A stretch of 64,000 bases of DNA from positions 455,500-519,499 of the forward strand of contig CALSSE010000011.1 in NCBI GenBank assembly GCA_943788935.1, written 5' to 3'. Every line of letters starts with the position of its first letter. The first letter of the stretch is position 1. This DNA is from an uncultured bacterium (GTDB taxonomy: Bacteria; Myxococcota_A; Bradymonadia; UBA7976; VGTA01). Positions 44,857 to 55,800 of this stretch are shown in pieces. The notes beneath the pieces were generated by a model. It was not told the DNA's origin, did not search any database, and worked only from the letters and a program-made list of their open reading frames with translations. The translations under genes were made by a program, and so were the position numbers.

Positions 44857-45267
44857 TTATTTTCCACGAGGTAGAGGGCGCTTGGTGGAGCGACGGGAGG
44901 TTAGACCTCCCTTAAATGTAGAAGTAGTCCTCGAGAGTCGCTGAATCGCGGCTTGACTCTGATCGCCCTCCCAGACCCCCTCTACTCGCTGTTGAGACCA
45001 CTCTCCATCGACATAGCGCTGCTCCTCAGCCTCTATGTGAGTGTTCTTACCATCAAAGATTACTGAGGAGCGTGACACTGAGACTTGAACTGCACCGCTC
45101 AAGTCTCCGACTAAACCCGCTAGAGTATGAGATGTCTTTAATGAAGCCTGGGGCTGTCCGTTATGAGGGGAGAGACGAGCCAATGGAGCGTCTTCAAAGA
45201 CACGAGGTGTCGTTTGAGAGGGGTGAGAGCGGCGAGCCTCACACTGATATCGAGAGAGATCTTTCAT
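44857..45267 (-). CDS. Small hypothetical protein
   Basis: The 136-residue product is not recognised. It has a hydrophilic start, a middle that could form strands (AVQVSVSRSSVIFDGKNTHI) and a basic end (RSTKRPLPRGK). It has no signal peptide. It lies between uvrB (48 bp upstream) and the deaminase-fold gene (3 bp downstream), all on the minus strand. Confidence 0.5.
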   Translation of the reverse strand: MKDLSRYQCEARRSHPSQTTPRVFEDAPLARLSPHNGQPQASLKTSHTLAGLVGDLSGAVQVSVSRSSVIFDGKNTHIEAEEQRYVDGEWSQQRVEGVWEGDQSQAAIQRLSRTTSTFKGGLTSRRSTKRPLPRGK

Positions 45268-45315
45268 TGGGTGTCCTCACTGAGTTTAGTAGCATTGAAA
45301 GAGCATATACACTCT

Positions 45316-47349
45316 CTAGCCGAGCTTCAAGGCGAGCTCTTCAAGAGCTTTAAGCTCGTCACGTAACCTCGCCGCTTCTTCGAAACGGAGCGCCTCGGCT
45401 TCGGTGATCATCGCTGCTCGTATGGTCTCTATCTGAGCGTATAGATCATCGACTGTTGGAGAGCTTTGGTGATCTGTATCACCGAGAATATGATAGAGCT
45501 CATCATCGGGTGATAATGACTCAGCTTTGTGTCCCCCTTGATCAGCTTCTAGGTCAGTGATCCTTTTGATCACCGTCTTTGGAGTGATCCCATGTTGTTT
45601 ATTATGCGCCATTTGTATCGCTCGCCTGCGCTCAGTCTCATCGATCGATTCCGCCATAGAGCGAGTGATCTTATCGGCAAATAGAATGACTCTCCCAGCA
45701 GCGTTACGGGCGGCTCGTCCCATGGTTTGGATGAGAGATGTTCGATTGCGTAAAAAACCTTCTTTATCAGCGTCTAAAATGGCGACTAAACCAACCTCAG
45801 GTAGATCGAGACCTTCACGGAGAAGATTGATCCCGACCAAAACATCATATTCTCCTAGGCGTAAATCTCTGAGGAGCGCAGTACGGGCAATGGTGTCTAT
45901 ATCAGAGTGTAGGTAGCGTACACGGACACCGACCTCATGATAATATTCACTCAACTCTTCAGCCATACGCTTAGTGAGCGTGGTGACTAAGACCCGCATC
46001 CCTCGTTCCACTGTGGATCGTACTTCAATGAGTAGCTCATCGACTTGGTGGAGAGCAGGTTTAACTTCAATGATCGGATCGAGGAGCCCAGTTGGCCTGA
46101 TCAACTGTTCGACGATCACCCCTTCGCTGCGTTCTATCTCATAGTTGCTCGGTGTCGCTGAGACATATACTATTTGAGAGACCTTACCCTCGAACTCTTC
46201 AAAAGTGAGAGGCCGATTATCGAGGGCAGAAGGGAGTCTAAAACCATGTTCCACGAGGGTCTGTTTACGGGATCGGTCACCCCGAAACATCCCTCTCACT
46301 TGAGGTAGAGTGGCGTGACTCTCATCGACAAATACTACCCAATCTTCGGGAAAGTAGTCTAAGAGACAAGGCGGTGGCGTCCCCGGCTCTTGCCCGGTGA
46401 TATGCCGAGAATAATTCTCGATCCCTCTGCAAAACCCTGCTTCGGCGAGCATCTCTAAATCAAACTCAGTCCGCTGTTGAATGCGCTGGGCTTCGATGAG
46501 TTTGTTTTGAGCATAGAGCTCACCGAGTCTCTCGTCGAGCTCAAGACGGATATCGGTCATGGCCCTCCGTAGTTGATCATCGGGAGCGACATAATGGCTC
46601 GCTGGATAAATAGTGACGTCATCTACCCGCTTTATGACTCGTCCTCGAAGAGGATCAAAGAGCTGTAACTCTTCTATCTCATCTCCAAAGAAAGAAGCAC
46701 GGATCGCCCAGTCTTCTGAGTGAACAGGATAGATCTCAAGGGTGTCACCACGAGCGCGAAAAGTCCCACGAAAGAAGTCGATGTCGTTTCGACTGTATTG
46801 GATATCAACGAGCTTGGCCATCGCCTCTTCACGATCGAGCTCTTCGTCAACGATAAGGCGTAGCATCTTAGACTTATAGCTCTCTGGACTCCCTAAACCA
46901 TAAATACAGGAGACGCTCGCTACGATGATCACATCTCTTCGCTCTAAGAGACTCTGAGTCGCGAGGTGACGGAGACGTTCTATCTCCTCATTGATGCGTG
47001 CATCTTTCTCGATAAAGGTATCAGTACTAGGCACGTAGGCTTCTGGCTGATAATAATCATAATAACTGACAAAATAAGTGACCGCATTCTCGGGGAATAA
47101 GAGCTTAAGCTCCCCATAAAGTTGAGCCGCGAGAGTCTTATTATGAGCAAGTAAAAGAGCGGGGCGGCCCGTTTTAGCGATCACTTGAGCGATGGTAAAG
47201 GTCTTGCCTGAACCGGTGACCCCCAAGAGAGTCTGAGCGGGAACGCCCATCGTTAAACCTTCAACGAGGGCACTGATGGCAGTGGGCTGGTCACCTCGTG
47301 GCTCAAAGTCACTCGTTAAATTAAAGGGTCTCTCTTGATGGTCGCTCAT
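45316..47349 (-). CDS. uvrB: Excinuclease ABC subunit B
   Basis: UvrB is the damage-verifying helicase of nucleotide excision repair. The 677-residue length is normal. Walker A is GVTGSGKT (43-50), the beta-hairpin [20 protein letters not shown] is present, and the helicase motifs [18 protein letters not shown] and [20 protein letters not shown] follow. The C-terminal UVR motif for UvrC binding is at [23 protein letters not shown] lies eight bases before the ATG. No other uvr gene is in the window. Confidence 0.98.
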   Translation of the reverse strand: MSDHQERPFNLTSDFEPRGDQPTAISALVEGLTMGVPAQTLLGVTGSGKTFTIAQVIAKTGRPALLLAHNKTLAAQLYGELKLLFPENAVTYFVSYYDYYQPEAYVPSTDTFIEKDARINEEIERLRHLATQSLLERRDVIIVASVSCIYGLGSPESYKSKMLRLIVDEELDREEAMAKLVDIQYSRNDIDFFRGTFRARGDTLEIYPVHSEDWAIRASFFGDEIEELQLFDPLRGRVIKRVDDVTIYPASHYVAPDDQLRRAMTDIRLELDERLGELYAQNKLIEAQRIQQRTEFDLEMLAEAGFCRGIENYSRHITGQEPGTPPPCLLDYFPEDWVVFVDESHATLPQVRGMFRGDRSRKQTLVEHGFRLPSALDNRPLTFEEFEGKVSQIVYVSATPSNYEIERSEGVIVEQLIRPTGLLDPIIEVKPALHQVDELLIEVRSTVERGMRVLVTTLTKRMAEELSEYYHEVGVRVRYLHSDIDTIARTALLRDLRLGEYDVLVGINLLREGLDLPEVGLVAILDADKEGFLRNRTSLIQTMGRAARNAAGRVILFADKITRSMAESIDETERRRAIQMAHNKQHGITPKTVIKRITDLEADQGGHKAESLSPDDELYHILGDTDHQSSPTVDDLYAQIETIRAAMITEAEALRFEEAARLRDELKALEELALKLG

Positions 47350-47415
47350 CTTTGGGTCCTCTGAGTGGGAGCAGCGCTATATAGTCAGCAATATGAGCTT
47401 TACTATTGATCATAG

Positions 47416-48786
47416 TCATGGATGAAGCTGTCCGTTGTAGCGTCGCGTTAATCCTCGCCAGCATTGATCATAACTCTTCTCGCGTAGAGAAGTCTCCTGA
47501 GCGAAACGAGTAGGGTGTTGGGGTAGCCTAGTTTCGAGCATGAAGGCTAGAGTCCCTGCTAGCTTTTGGGGAGTAAGAGTGGCAGTACTGGCCTTTTCAA
47601 AGCCCAAGGCGTCGGGTCCATGAGGAATCATGAGGTTATGTAGACTCGCTCCTCCAGGGAGAAAACCCTCTTCCTTGGCGTCATAAGTTCCAGTAATTAA
47701 GCCCATGAATTCACTCATAATATTGCGATGATACCAAGGTGGTCTAAAGGAGTGCTCAGCGACGAGCCAGCGATCAGGAAAAATCACAAAATCGACATTA
47801 GCTACTCCAGGTGTACCTGAAGGGGAGGTAAGCACAGTAAAAATCGAGGGATCAGGGTGGTCAAAAGAGATAGAACCAATGGTACAGAAACGCTTGAGGT
47901 CATATTTATAGGGAGCATAGTTTCCATGCCAAGCGACCACATCAAGGGGGCAGTATGGGATTGTCGCTTGGTAAAGGGACCCTCCCCAACGAGTGAAGAG
48001 CACACCGCTTTGATCGAGTATCTCATCCTCAGGCTTTTGAGCGGTGGGATAAAGAAAGTCTCGTGGATAGGCGAGTCCATTAGCGCCTATTGGGCCTAGC
48101 TGAGGTAGCTCGAAAGGCGCTCCATAGTTTTCGCATACATATCCTCGACAGGAGGGAGCTTCTGCAGAGGCTGGATTGATTTGAAATATGACACCCCGAG
48201 GAATCAATGCCATCTCTGTGGGTTCTACGAGCAGATCACCGAGCTCAGTCTTGATCTCTAAGGTTCCCTGTTGCGGTAGGATTAGGAAGTCCGCATCAGC
48301 GTTCACTAGGTAATGAGGATGAGCGCTATCTCGATCTGTTGATGGGTGTGACATGGGAGTATTCAATATATAGAGGTGAGCACCCATCCCCGTGGAGCTA
48401 TCTACTGAGCCTGAGAGCGTGTAGCTGTGAATCCCTTCTATAAAGGTGATTGACTGGGTCTCTTTACTAATGATCGGGAGAGGTGCCCAGCGACGTGGAC
48501 CAATACTGGGTTGAGTGAGCTGAATAGGCGCGCTCTGCCAGTGAGGAGAGTAGTCTGCTGAGACTAAAGTTGACTCTGCTCTGTGTAGGACTGAGGGTCT
48601 GACGCGATATAGCCATGAGCGGAGGTTATGATGACGGGGCGCAGTAAACGCAGAGCCAGACAGCTGCTCGGCATAAAGACCATAAGAGCAGCTTTGCGGG
48701 GAGTTTTGACTTGTAGGTAAGGCTCCGGGCAGTGATTCCGTCCAATGCTCATTACCAAAACCGCTGAGATAACTCAGAGACGTCAT
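47416..48786 (-). CDS. hmgA: Homogentisate 1,2-dioxygenase
   Basis: This Fe(II) enzyme opens the ring of homogentisate to maleylacetoacetate in tyrosine and phenylalanine breakdown. The 456-residue product starts MTSLSYLSGFGNEHWTESLP and shows GLYAEQLSGSAFTAPRHHN and the metal-site region PPWYHRNIMSEFMG. The start at 48786 is taken because AGGAG lies eight bases upstream; ATG 48819 is in frame but has no site. No partner catabolic gene (maiA, fahA, hppD) is adjacent. Confidence 0.97.
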   Translation of the reverse strand: MTSLSYLSGFGNEHWTESLPGALPTSQNSPQSCSYGLYAEQLSGSAFTAPRHHNLRSWLYRVRPSVLHRAESTLVSADYSPHWQSAPIQLTQPSIGPRRWAPLPIISKETQSITFIEGIHSYTLSGSVDSSTGMGAHLYILNTPMSHPSTDRDSAHPHYLVNADADFLILPQQGTLEIKTELGDLLVEPTEMALIPRGVIFQINPASAEAPSCRGYVCENYGAPFELPQLGPIGANGLAYPRDFLYPTAQKPEDEILDQSGVLFTRWGGSLYQATIPYCPLDVVAWHGNYAPYKYDLKRFCTIGSISFDHPDPSIFTVLTSPSGTPGVANVDFVIFPDRWLVAEHSFRPPWYHRNIMSEFMGLITGTYDAKEEGFLPGGASLHNLMIPHGPDALGFEKASTATLTPQKLAGTLAFMLETRLPQHPTRFAQETSLREKSYDQCWRGLTRRYNGQLHP

Positions 48787-49007
48787 AAGTGGGCTCCTGT
48801 TCGATGATTGGTCGATCATATCAATCGCTTAGAGAGAAAAGCCTCAATAACGATGTATGAATGAACTCAATATATACCAAAACGCGCTAGCGTCCATGGA
48901 GAATCATAATCACTCTCAACGCTTAGATCTTGACAGATTCTCAATGATGATCGTCACCTCTCGACTCACCTCACCTGTGGTTGAACAGAAGGTGAAGACT
49001 GAAGCGC
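48787..49007. other. Gap without visible gene
   Basis: The 221 bp between hmgA and the surface-protein gene, both on the minus strand, show no supported gene or clear RNA. A promoter for hmgA is expected here. Confidence 0.3.
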
Positions 49008-51395
49008 TTAAACGGTGTGTCTCCACCGACTGCTTAGAGCTCGCAGTGAGAGTAACATGAGCAAGAAGAAGATCCCTGTGGCAGGTCCCTTTCGCCCTTG
49101 AGCATCACAGCCCTTGTCCTCGTTGTTCTCGACGTTATTCTCGCTATCAGGGAGGTCGATATCACCAAGCATATTATTGGGGGCTCCCATGTCTCCTTCA
49201 GGGCTCTCCATATCCACTTCAATGACAGGCATCATCATGTCTTGAGTCGGTTCCATCTCCTCAAGGACGGGCCAATCAGCGACACATTGAGCGGTGTCGA
49301 CAACGACCTCACAACGCTGATATTGAGGACACTCTACGCCGAGACAAGGGTCGGTGATGCACTCTCCTAGATAGCAGACCTCCGCGGTGTCACAGCTGAC
49401 TAGATCACAGGGGTCGGGTTGGCAGATTCGATCAAGGCAAACCTCTCCCTCATACGGACAGCCAAGTGGTAGACAGCCTGTAGGCTGACAGAGACCATCG
49501 AAGCAGGCATGAGCAGCGGGACAGCTGACCTCAGCGCAAGAGAAGACACACTCTCCATCACGACAGAAACTACCCTCTCCGCAGTTGACGCCAACGCAGG
49601 GGTTAGGCTCACAACCTCCTGGGCTACAGCGCTCCCCTTCGGCGCAACCGGTAAAGGTGCAATCCTCTGCAGGACCACACTCTCCATTTGTGCACAGCTC
49701 TCCTTCGTTACAAGAGATGTTAGCGCAAGGGTTGAGACAGCCTTGAGAGGTACATTCTTCCCCCTCGACTTCACATGAGTTGAGGACACACCAAGGGACG
49801 CAGACATCATCAGCACAGAAGGAGTCATTAGCGGGGCAACCCTCGTCACCACACTCATTGAGACAGAGTCCCTCATAACAGCCTTGGCCTTGGCCGCACC
49901 CGGCAGAACCTTCATCGATCATACCATCACAATCATCGTCGATGTTATTACATGACTCAGCGGGAATTGCGCCGCAGGTACCACAACGATTACGAACGTC
50001 TTCATCGACGATCCCATCACAGTCATTATCGTTGAGATCGCAGATTTCAGGGTTTGATTGTTCGCTAGGCACACACCTCGTTCGACCAGCGATACAAGCC
50101 CAAGTCCCAAGTCCACATCCACCGGAAAGACCTGTGGAGCAGTCCCCGGGTACAACAACAGGAGAGCCATCGGGGAGAATATCGATGAGACCATCACAGT
50201 CATTATCTACACCATCACAGACCTCGGGCCCCCCATCGGGTGTACAGAATACCCGATCACATGCGTCTCCAAAGCCATCTAGATCTCGATCACTTTGATC
50301 GAGATTTTCAACCTTTGGACAGTTGTCACAAATGTCACCTATACCATCTCCATCTTCATCCTCTTGGTCTGGGTTAGGCAGCAATGGACAGTTGTCATCA
50401 GGTAAGCAGACAGTATCTAGGTCTTCATCACTGCAGGGAAGTCCGACTCCCCATTGTAGACCATAGCATAGCTCAGCTGACTGCTGACCTGGCGCTAATG
50501 GGCCCACATCGTAACGGATGGCGAGAGTGACGTCATAGCCACGGTCGGTAATGAGGTCATTATTGACGTCAATATTCATCCCTGAGCGGTTGATGTCATC
50601 GCGGAGGGCCGTGCAACCATTACTAACGCTCGACACTCGTCTCTTTTGCTCAGAGTAAGCGCCGACCTCCCAAGAGTTTAGGAAATCATCGTCACCGAGG
50701 GTCGTGATACCAACATACGTGGTTGGCTCTTGAGGATTATCCCCCTCATCGAACTCCCACAAGGTCTTAGGTCTACCTAAACTTGCAGCACCGTAGTCAT
50801 TACTTAATCCGCCGGTCCCAAAGTATAAGTCGCCATCCATATAAGGAGTGATCGCTATAGTAGGGATCACATCATTCGATTCGTTGGTGAAGGTGTAGCA
50901 ATACTTTACGGTAGTGCAATCTAACCAATATCTTAAGTTGACTCTCACTCCTTGGAAAACGAACTCGCTGTTCACTTCACCATCGGTGATACTCACTGTG
51001 GGTGAGACGCTTAAGTCACGGTCAGTAAGCCAATCTCCTGACGCTGTCCCGATCGAGCTCTCTTTGCAGAAGTAAGTCATCCATTCAAAAATAGTTCTTA
51101 CGTAACCTTGATCAGGCATATCATTGAACGGGTTGTAGTGATGCCGGTTGGAGCCGAGTACACTCCCTAGCGCGCCAAACGCGTCTACATTAACCTCTAC
51201 GGTTCCGATCTCAGGGTCACAGATTGCGGTGTCTGTTTGTAACAGAATATGTGAACCGCCACCTGGAAATTGAGCATAAGAGATAGAAGTGACGATGAGA
51301 GAACAGAGCGTTAGTCCGAAAATCAATAGTGAGCGTCGGATAATAGAAGAAAAACGTCTGTTCTGCGACGCCGCGATGGCGAGGTAGCTAGTCAT
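49008..51395 (-). CDS. Cys-rich surface protein with TSP3, MopE and EGF-like repeats
   Basis: The 795-residue protein has a signal peptide (core [20 protein letters not shown]) and a globular domain to about residue 330. Thrombospondin type 3 repeats follow ([15 protein letters not shown]), then three MopE-type metal motifs ([32 protein letters not shown]). About eight short Cys-rich EGF-like units come next, of the C-x5-6-C type (for example [14 protein letters not shown]). The end has an acidic spacer, GC, a hydrophobic helix and Arg ([15 protein letters not shown], then [16 protein letters not shown]), a Cys-containing sorting tail as in the PKD protein. It is likely cell-surface and calcium-dependent. 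Confidence 0.82.
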   Translation of the reverse strand: MTSYLAIAASQNRRFSSIIRRSLLIFGLTLCSLIVTSISYAQFPGGGSHILLQTDTAICDPEIGTVEVNVDAFGALGSVLGSNRHHYNPFNDMPDQGYVRTIFEWMTYFCKESSIGTASGDWLTDRDLSVSPTVSITDGEVNSEFVFQGVRVNLRYWLDCTTVKYCYTFTNESNDVIPTIAITPYMDGDLYFGTGGLSNDYGAASLGRPKTLWEFDEGDNPQEPTTYVGITTLGDDDFLNSWEVGAYSEQKRRVSSVSNGCTALRDDINRSGMNIDVNNDLITDRGYDVTLAIRYDVGPLAPGQQSAELCYGLQWGVGLPCSDEDLDTVCLPDDNCPLLPNPDQEDEDGDGIGDICDNCPKVENLDQSDRDLDGFGDACDRVFCTPDGGPEVCDGVDNDCDGLIDILPDGSPVVVPGDCSTGLSGGCGLGTWACIAGRTRCVPSEQSNPEICDLNDNDCDGIVDEDVRNRCGTCGAIPAESCNNIDDDCDGMIDEGSAGCGQGQGCYEGLCLNECGDEGCPANDSFCADDVCVPWCVLNSCEVEGEECTSQGCLNPCANISCNEGELCTNGECGPAEDCTFTGCAEGERCSPGGCEPNPCVGVNCGEGSFCRDGECVFSCAEVSCPAAHACFDGLCQPTGCLPLGCPYEGEVCLDRICQPDPCDLVSCDTAEVCYLGECITDPCLGVECPQYQRCEVVVDTAQCVADWPVLEEMEPTQDMMMPVIEVDMESPEGDMGAPNNMLGDIDLPDSENNVENNEDKGCDAQGRKGPATGIFFLLMLLSLRALSSRWRHTV

Positions 51396-51678
51396 GTAGA
51401 GCCGCTTTCTTGATGATGTGTAAAATACTTAAAGAAGGGTGATCTAATCTTCTTCTTTTTCGTTGGTAACAGCTTTGTATTATGAGACTTAATCATAGTA
51501 AATAGCAAGGGAGATGTACATCGTTGGACTCCGATGGATTTATTTAGACAAGTTAGAGATTGACATGGCTAATTGATACTTATTGATATATCTCAGTTCT
51601 CAATCAGTGCCTAATCGGCTATAACTCTTACATCTACATGTGTGTTAAAAATGACCTCACTTTAAAAGGAGCATACTT
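51396..51678. promoter_or_regulatory. Divergent gap of 283 bp
   Basis: This divergent gap lies between the Cys-rich surface gene and the SUMF1-type gene. It holds a TTGACA at 51560-51565 but no matching -10 at a good distance. The strong AGGAG at the right end belongs to the GTG-start gene. No RNA gene was recognised. Confidence 0.35.
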
Positions 51679-52791
51679 GTGAGTGTATGGAGTGATTCAC
51701 TGCGTCATATCACCGTTCAAGTCATTGAGTCAAATAACGCTCAATTTTGGGCAGTCGTTGAAGTGCGCTTTGGTTTGACCTATGGAGCACCTTTTCGGGC
51801 AAATGAGGTTCAGTTGGGGCTTTATTGTGATGGAGAAGAGATCGCGGTGGGTTATAGCGATGCTCAAGGTCGTTGGCGAATTAGAGTAGAGGGGCTCAAG
51901 CGAATCTCAGATGAGAGTATTTTTGAAGCTCAAGCTCGACTGTCGTTAGGGCGAGCGCGCAGCGAAGTGAAGAGGACATTCCAGTTTGATTCAAAGGGTA
52001 AGATGATCTCACCTGAGAAGCCGGGGGTTGAAGAGGAGGTTCAAGAGAGTGAAGATCATGAGCTAAAGTTAGTTCTCCCTAAGATGAAGACTCTCAAAGT
52101 GGGAACCTTTTGGATGGGGCGTAGCGCTCACGCTCATCGAGTACGAATCTCTAGATCGATTTCGGTGAGTGAGGTGCCGGTTACGCAAGACCTTTACCAA
52201 TTGGTGATGGGGAAGAACCCCTCTAAGTTTCCAGGGAGCAAGAGGCCGGCAGAGCAGGTCAGCTTTTGGGAGGCGATCGCTTTTTGCAACAAGTTATCTG
52301 ATCGTTGTGGGTTCCCGCTCGCTTATCAACTCTACGAAGATCGGGGTCTTCCCTGTGTAGAATGGAGTCGCTCTTCTAGCGGATATCGACTCCTCACTGA
52401 GGCAGAGTGGGAGTACGCCGCTAAGGCGAGTAGAGAGTCAAACTTTTCGGGGAGTGATCACCTCGCTGACGTGGGTTGGTACCAAGAGAACGCCAAGGGG
52501 CAAACCCACATTGTCGGGAAGAAAGAGTCTAATAAATGGGGGCTGTTTGATTGCTCAGGGAATGTGTGGGAGTGGTGTTTTGATGAGTGGGATGAGAGCG
52601 CTTATGATGGTCGGAAAGGTAGCGTCAACACTGATCCTCTAGTGTCGACAAACCCTAGCGCTGACCGTCGAGTGCGGAGGGGAGGGTCTTGGGTCTCTTT
52701 CAATATCAACTGCGCGGTCAATTACCGGTTTTGGGGGAGAGCGGCGGCCCGTATTGATGACACAGGCTTTAGGATCGCTCGCACTCTCTAG
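51679..52791 (+). CDS. SUMF1/FGE-fold protein with N-terminal beta domain
   Basis: The 370-residue protein starts with a beta-rich domain (about 1-105) like a carboxypeptidase-regulatory or Ig fold (GYSDAQGRWRIRVEGL). A linker is followed by a formylglycine-generating-enzyme fold (about 132-370). Fold motifs are visible: GTFWMGR, VPVTQDLYQLVMGKNPSKF, YRLLTEAEWEYAAK, GLFDCSGNVWEWCFDEW, RRGGSWVSF and DDTGFRIAR. The pair of C-terminal cysteines used by true sulfatase-activating enzymes is not complete (one Cys in NINCAVNYR), so catalysis is doubtful. GTG at 51679 is the start, with AGGAG eight bases upstream. It may act in binding or scaffolding. Confidence 0.83.
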   Translation: MSVWSDSLRHITVQVIESNNAQFWAVVEVRFGLTYGAPFRANEVQLGLYCDGEEIAVGYSDAQGRWRIRVEGLKRISDESIFEAQARLSLGRARSEVKRTFQFDSKGKMISPEKPGVEEEVQESEDHELKLVLPKMKTLKVGTFWMGRSAHAHRVRISRSISVSEVPVTQDLYQLVMGKNPSKFPGSKRPAEQVSFWEAIAFCNKLSDRCGFPLAYQLYEDRGLPCVEWSRSSSGYRLLTEAEWEYAAKASRESNFSGSDHLADVGWYQENAKGQTHIVGKKESNKWGLFDCSGNVWEWCFDEWDESAYDGRKGSVNTDPLVSTNPSADRRVRRGGSWVSFNINCAVNYRFWGRAAARIDDTGFRIARTL

Positions 52792-52899
52792 TGAATATCG
52801 AGGCTCTCTAGTGCTCGGGGTTTTTAGTGAGTGACCTCTCTATTGAGAGCGCCAAGCTCCTGTCCTATGCAATGATAATCAGCGGACTCGACATACCGG

Positions 52900-55800
52900 T
52901 TAGAGGCCCTCGATAAGCTGTAAAGCGATTTGAGGATTAACGTTCATCTGAGCGAGCATCTGTACACCTGCCTGCTGGATGATTTGATCAGCGGCTAGCT
53001 GGGCGGTCTCAAAAGCCATATCAGCGTCACGGATCCTCGAGACGTAGCTCTCAGTCTGATAGAGGGCATTAGAGAGGCTATTGACCTGTTTCTCGATACG
53101 ATTCTGAACAGCGCCGGTTTCGCTACGGAAGCCAGCGATCTCTTCGAGGGCGAGGTCGATGATACGGAGCGCATCATTTGAGCTCTCTAGCGTTGACAGG
53201 TCGATTTCACCGATTGTCTGCTCGGCGTTCACCCCAAGGTAAGCGTTCGTCAGTGAGTCAAAGGTGCCTGATAGTTGAGCTAATGAGGGGTCCCCAACGT
53301 AGAGGAGTCGACCGATTTCATTATCAATGGTGACTGAAGAGAGCTCGATCTCTATGCCCTTGGCGCTCTCTAAGATGAGCTCGCCGCCAAAGTCTTGAAC
53401 GAGGTCTGAGACAGTCTCAACGAAGAACTTGTCTCCCACATACAGGGTTCCAGCGGTGAAGCTGACGTGGACATTGTTTTGCAGTAGAGTGTCTAGGCTA
53501 GAGGCGGCGACAACACCTGTATCTCCATTATCTTGTCGAGTGTAGCGCACTTGAGCTGCACCATCGACAGCGCCGCTCTGGATCACCTCCACCTCAAAGG
53601 TCGTGGGGAAGGCGGGGTCATCATAGGGGCCTGAACTTCCAGGATCCCCTTGATATTGCAATGCTTGGAAGCGAATTTCATCACCGATCGTGAAGTTAGC
53701 GCCAGCGTTCAGCTCAAGGGTGAGTCCGTTATCAAGCTGAGTTGTAGTCTGTAAAACTTGCGGACCTTGAGCGAAGCCATGTGCGGCCTGAACCTCGATA
53801 ACATCGCCCAGATTGAGCGTACCTACTTGCTCTCGGATGACATACTCTTTGTTAAGGTCTAAAGTGGGGGCATCGACCGCCAAAGTGATATCTGTCCCTA
53901 CCTCTAGGGTTCCCGCGTCGACATCGGCGGTGAAGAGGTCGTTTGCGCGAATAGTGCGTTGTTCAATCTCGAGAACCTGCTCATTGCCATTGTTGAGATC
54001 TCGATCTCTGATGAGCTCAAAGGTAAAGGTATCATCCCGTCCCTTGACCGGGTTAGCGACAGCGAGGTCAAACCCTGGGTCATTGCCGCCAAAGACGGTA
54101 GCGAGATCTAAGGATCCACCAGCGACGCTGAATGTTCCTCCTTGCTGGGCGCCATCGAGGAAGACTTCTACTGTCTTATCCATACCGACAGCCACCGTTA
54201 CGACATCATCAGTCGCCACATCAGCATCTGTAAAATTAACGCTCACGCCAGTCCCCGCTATAGCGTAGCTATTCCCGCTGACGTCAGCGTTCGCTTCGAT
54301 GATATTATTATCACTGTCGGTGACGGTGACCGTAGTTTTGGTGCTGAGGTCGAGCGTATATTCATCATCGACTCCCGCAAAGGTGTCGGCGATCCCCAGA
54401 GTAATCCCAGGGTCACCTCCGGTAAATATTGCAGCAAAAGCACCGTCACTGAGATCGATATTCCCCCCTGAGATATCGACGTTGTTGACGCTATTTGTCC
54501 CATCGCTGATGTTGACTTCGCGAATCGCGGTGAGATCTATTTGGAAGGTGTTCGCATCGGCGATATCAGCTTGATCAATGACGAGGTCAACGCCAGGGTC
54601 ACCACCAGCGAATAAACCAGCGAAGGTCGCTGCTCCGAGATCGATTGTAGTCGTTGCATTATTGAGAAGAACATTCTGTACGATCCCGCCTCCGCCTCCG
54701 GCCTCTATAATACTCACTGACTGAATGGATTCGAAATTAAAAGAGAGCCTCTCCCCAGTCTCGTCAGCGTCTGCATCTACGGTGACGTTGATATCTACTC
54801 CGGGATCAATCCCCCCAAAAGCGGCAACATAGGCAGGGTCACTGCCGAGGTCGATTGTTTGTAGGGTCGCTCCGGTGAGTATTGGACCTACAGCGATCCC
54901 ATCAATCTCTAATTGAGCTTGATCATCTCCGATAAAGACGACATCCACCACGAGAGCCCCTGCTGGGTTCCAGTTGAAATTGGTGGCTGATAAGCTAGCG
55001 CTAGCAGCGGAGAGTGTACCGGCCCCCGCAAAGTGATTGATAAAAGTGGCGCTAGTGTTCGCTTCAAAATTAACAAGGAGAGTTTTGTCTTGCGAAGAGC
55101 GGTTGTAGTCACCAGCCACAGCGACATTGAAATTACTTGCACCTGCTCCTCCGCCAACATCTGTGGAGACCTCATCTGAGCCACCAACATAGGTGATGGT
55201 GAGCGATTTATCTTGAGAGGAGCCATTGTAGGTTCCGTTAACATTGATATTAGCCCCGTCATCAACGCCACCTCCTGTGAGGTTGATTTGCTGATCTACC
55301 CCATCAAAGGTGAGGGTGTAGATCTCATCATCGACGCTCCCATTATAGCTACCAACGAGCGAGGCTCCAACCCGATCACCGTTATTAGCGTTGACGCTTT
55401 GGTTCGTATCTCCGGTGTAAGAGACTGTCAGAGTGCTATCATCGAGGGAACCATTATAGGCGCCAGCGCCGACGGTGATATCGGCGCCATCATTATTACC
55501 GTTGGTGATATCATCGACCAATGGAGCGTCATTGGTGAAGGTGACTGTTAAGCCCGGGATAATATTATGGGCGGTGCCGCTCTCCACGTTATTGAGAGTG
55601 ACCGTGGTGTTAGTGGTTCCATCGTTGACATGGACCCTAATACGTCCCTCTCCCGACCCGGGGGCAGACCCCACGACTGCATTGTTTGCTTGTATACTGA
55701 TCCTTGCGTTAGCGGAGAGCTCTAGCTGGGTTTGGTCAAGCGCGAAATTGACCTGACCCTCGTAGCCGCGCACGGTGCCGCTCGCGAAGGTGTGGTTAGC

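Noticed and set aside
48787..48819. Longer homogentisate dioxygenase with 11 more residues
   Set aside because: The AGGAG site lies within the extension and is well placed for ATG 48786; family members begin near there.
51679..52791. Sulfatase-activating enzyme
   Set aside because: The usual pair of C-terminal cysteines is not complete and no sulfatase is nearby.
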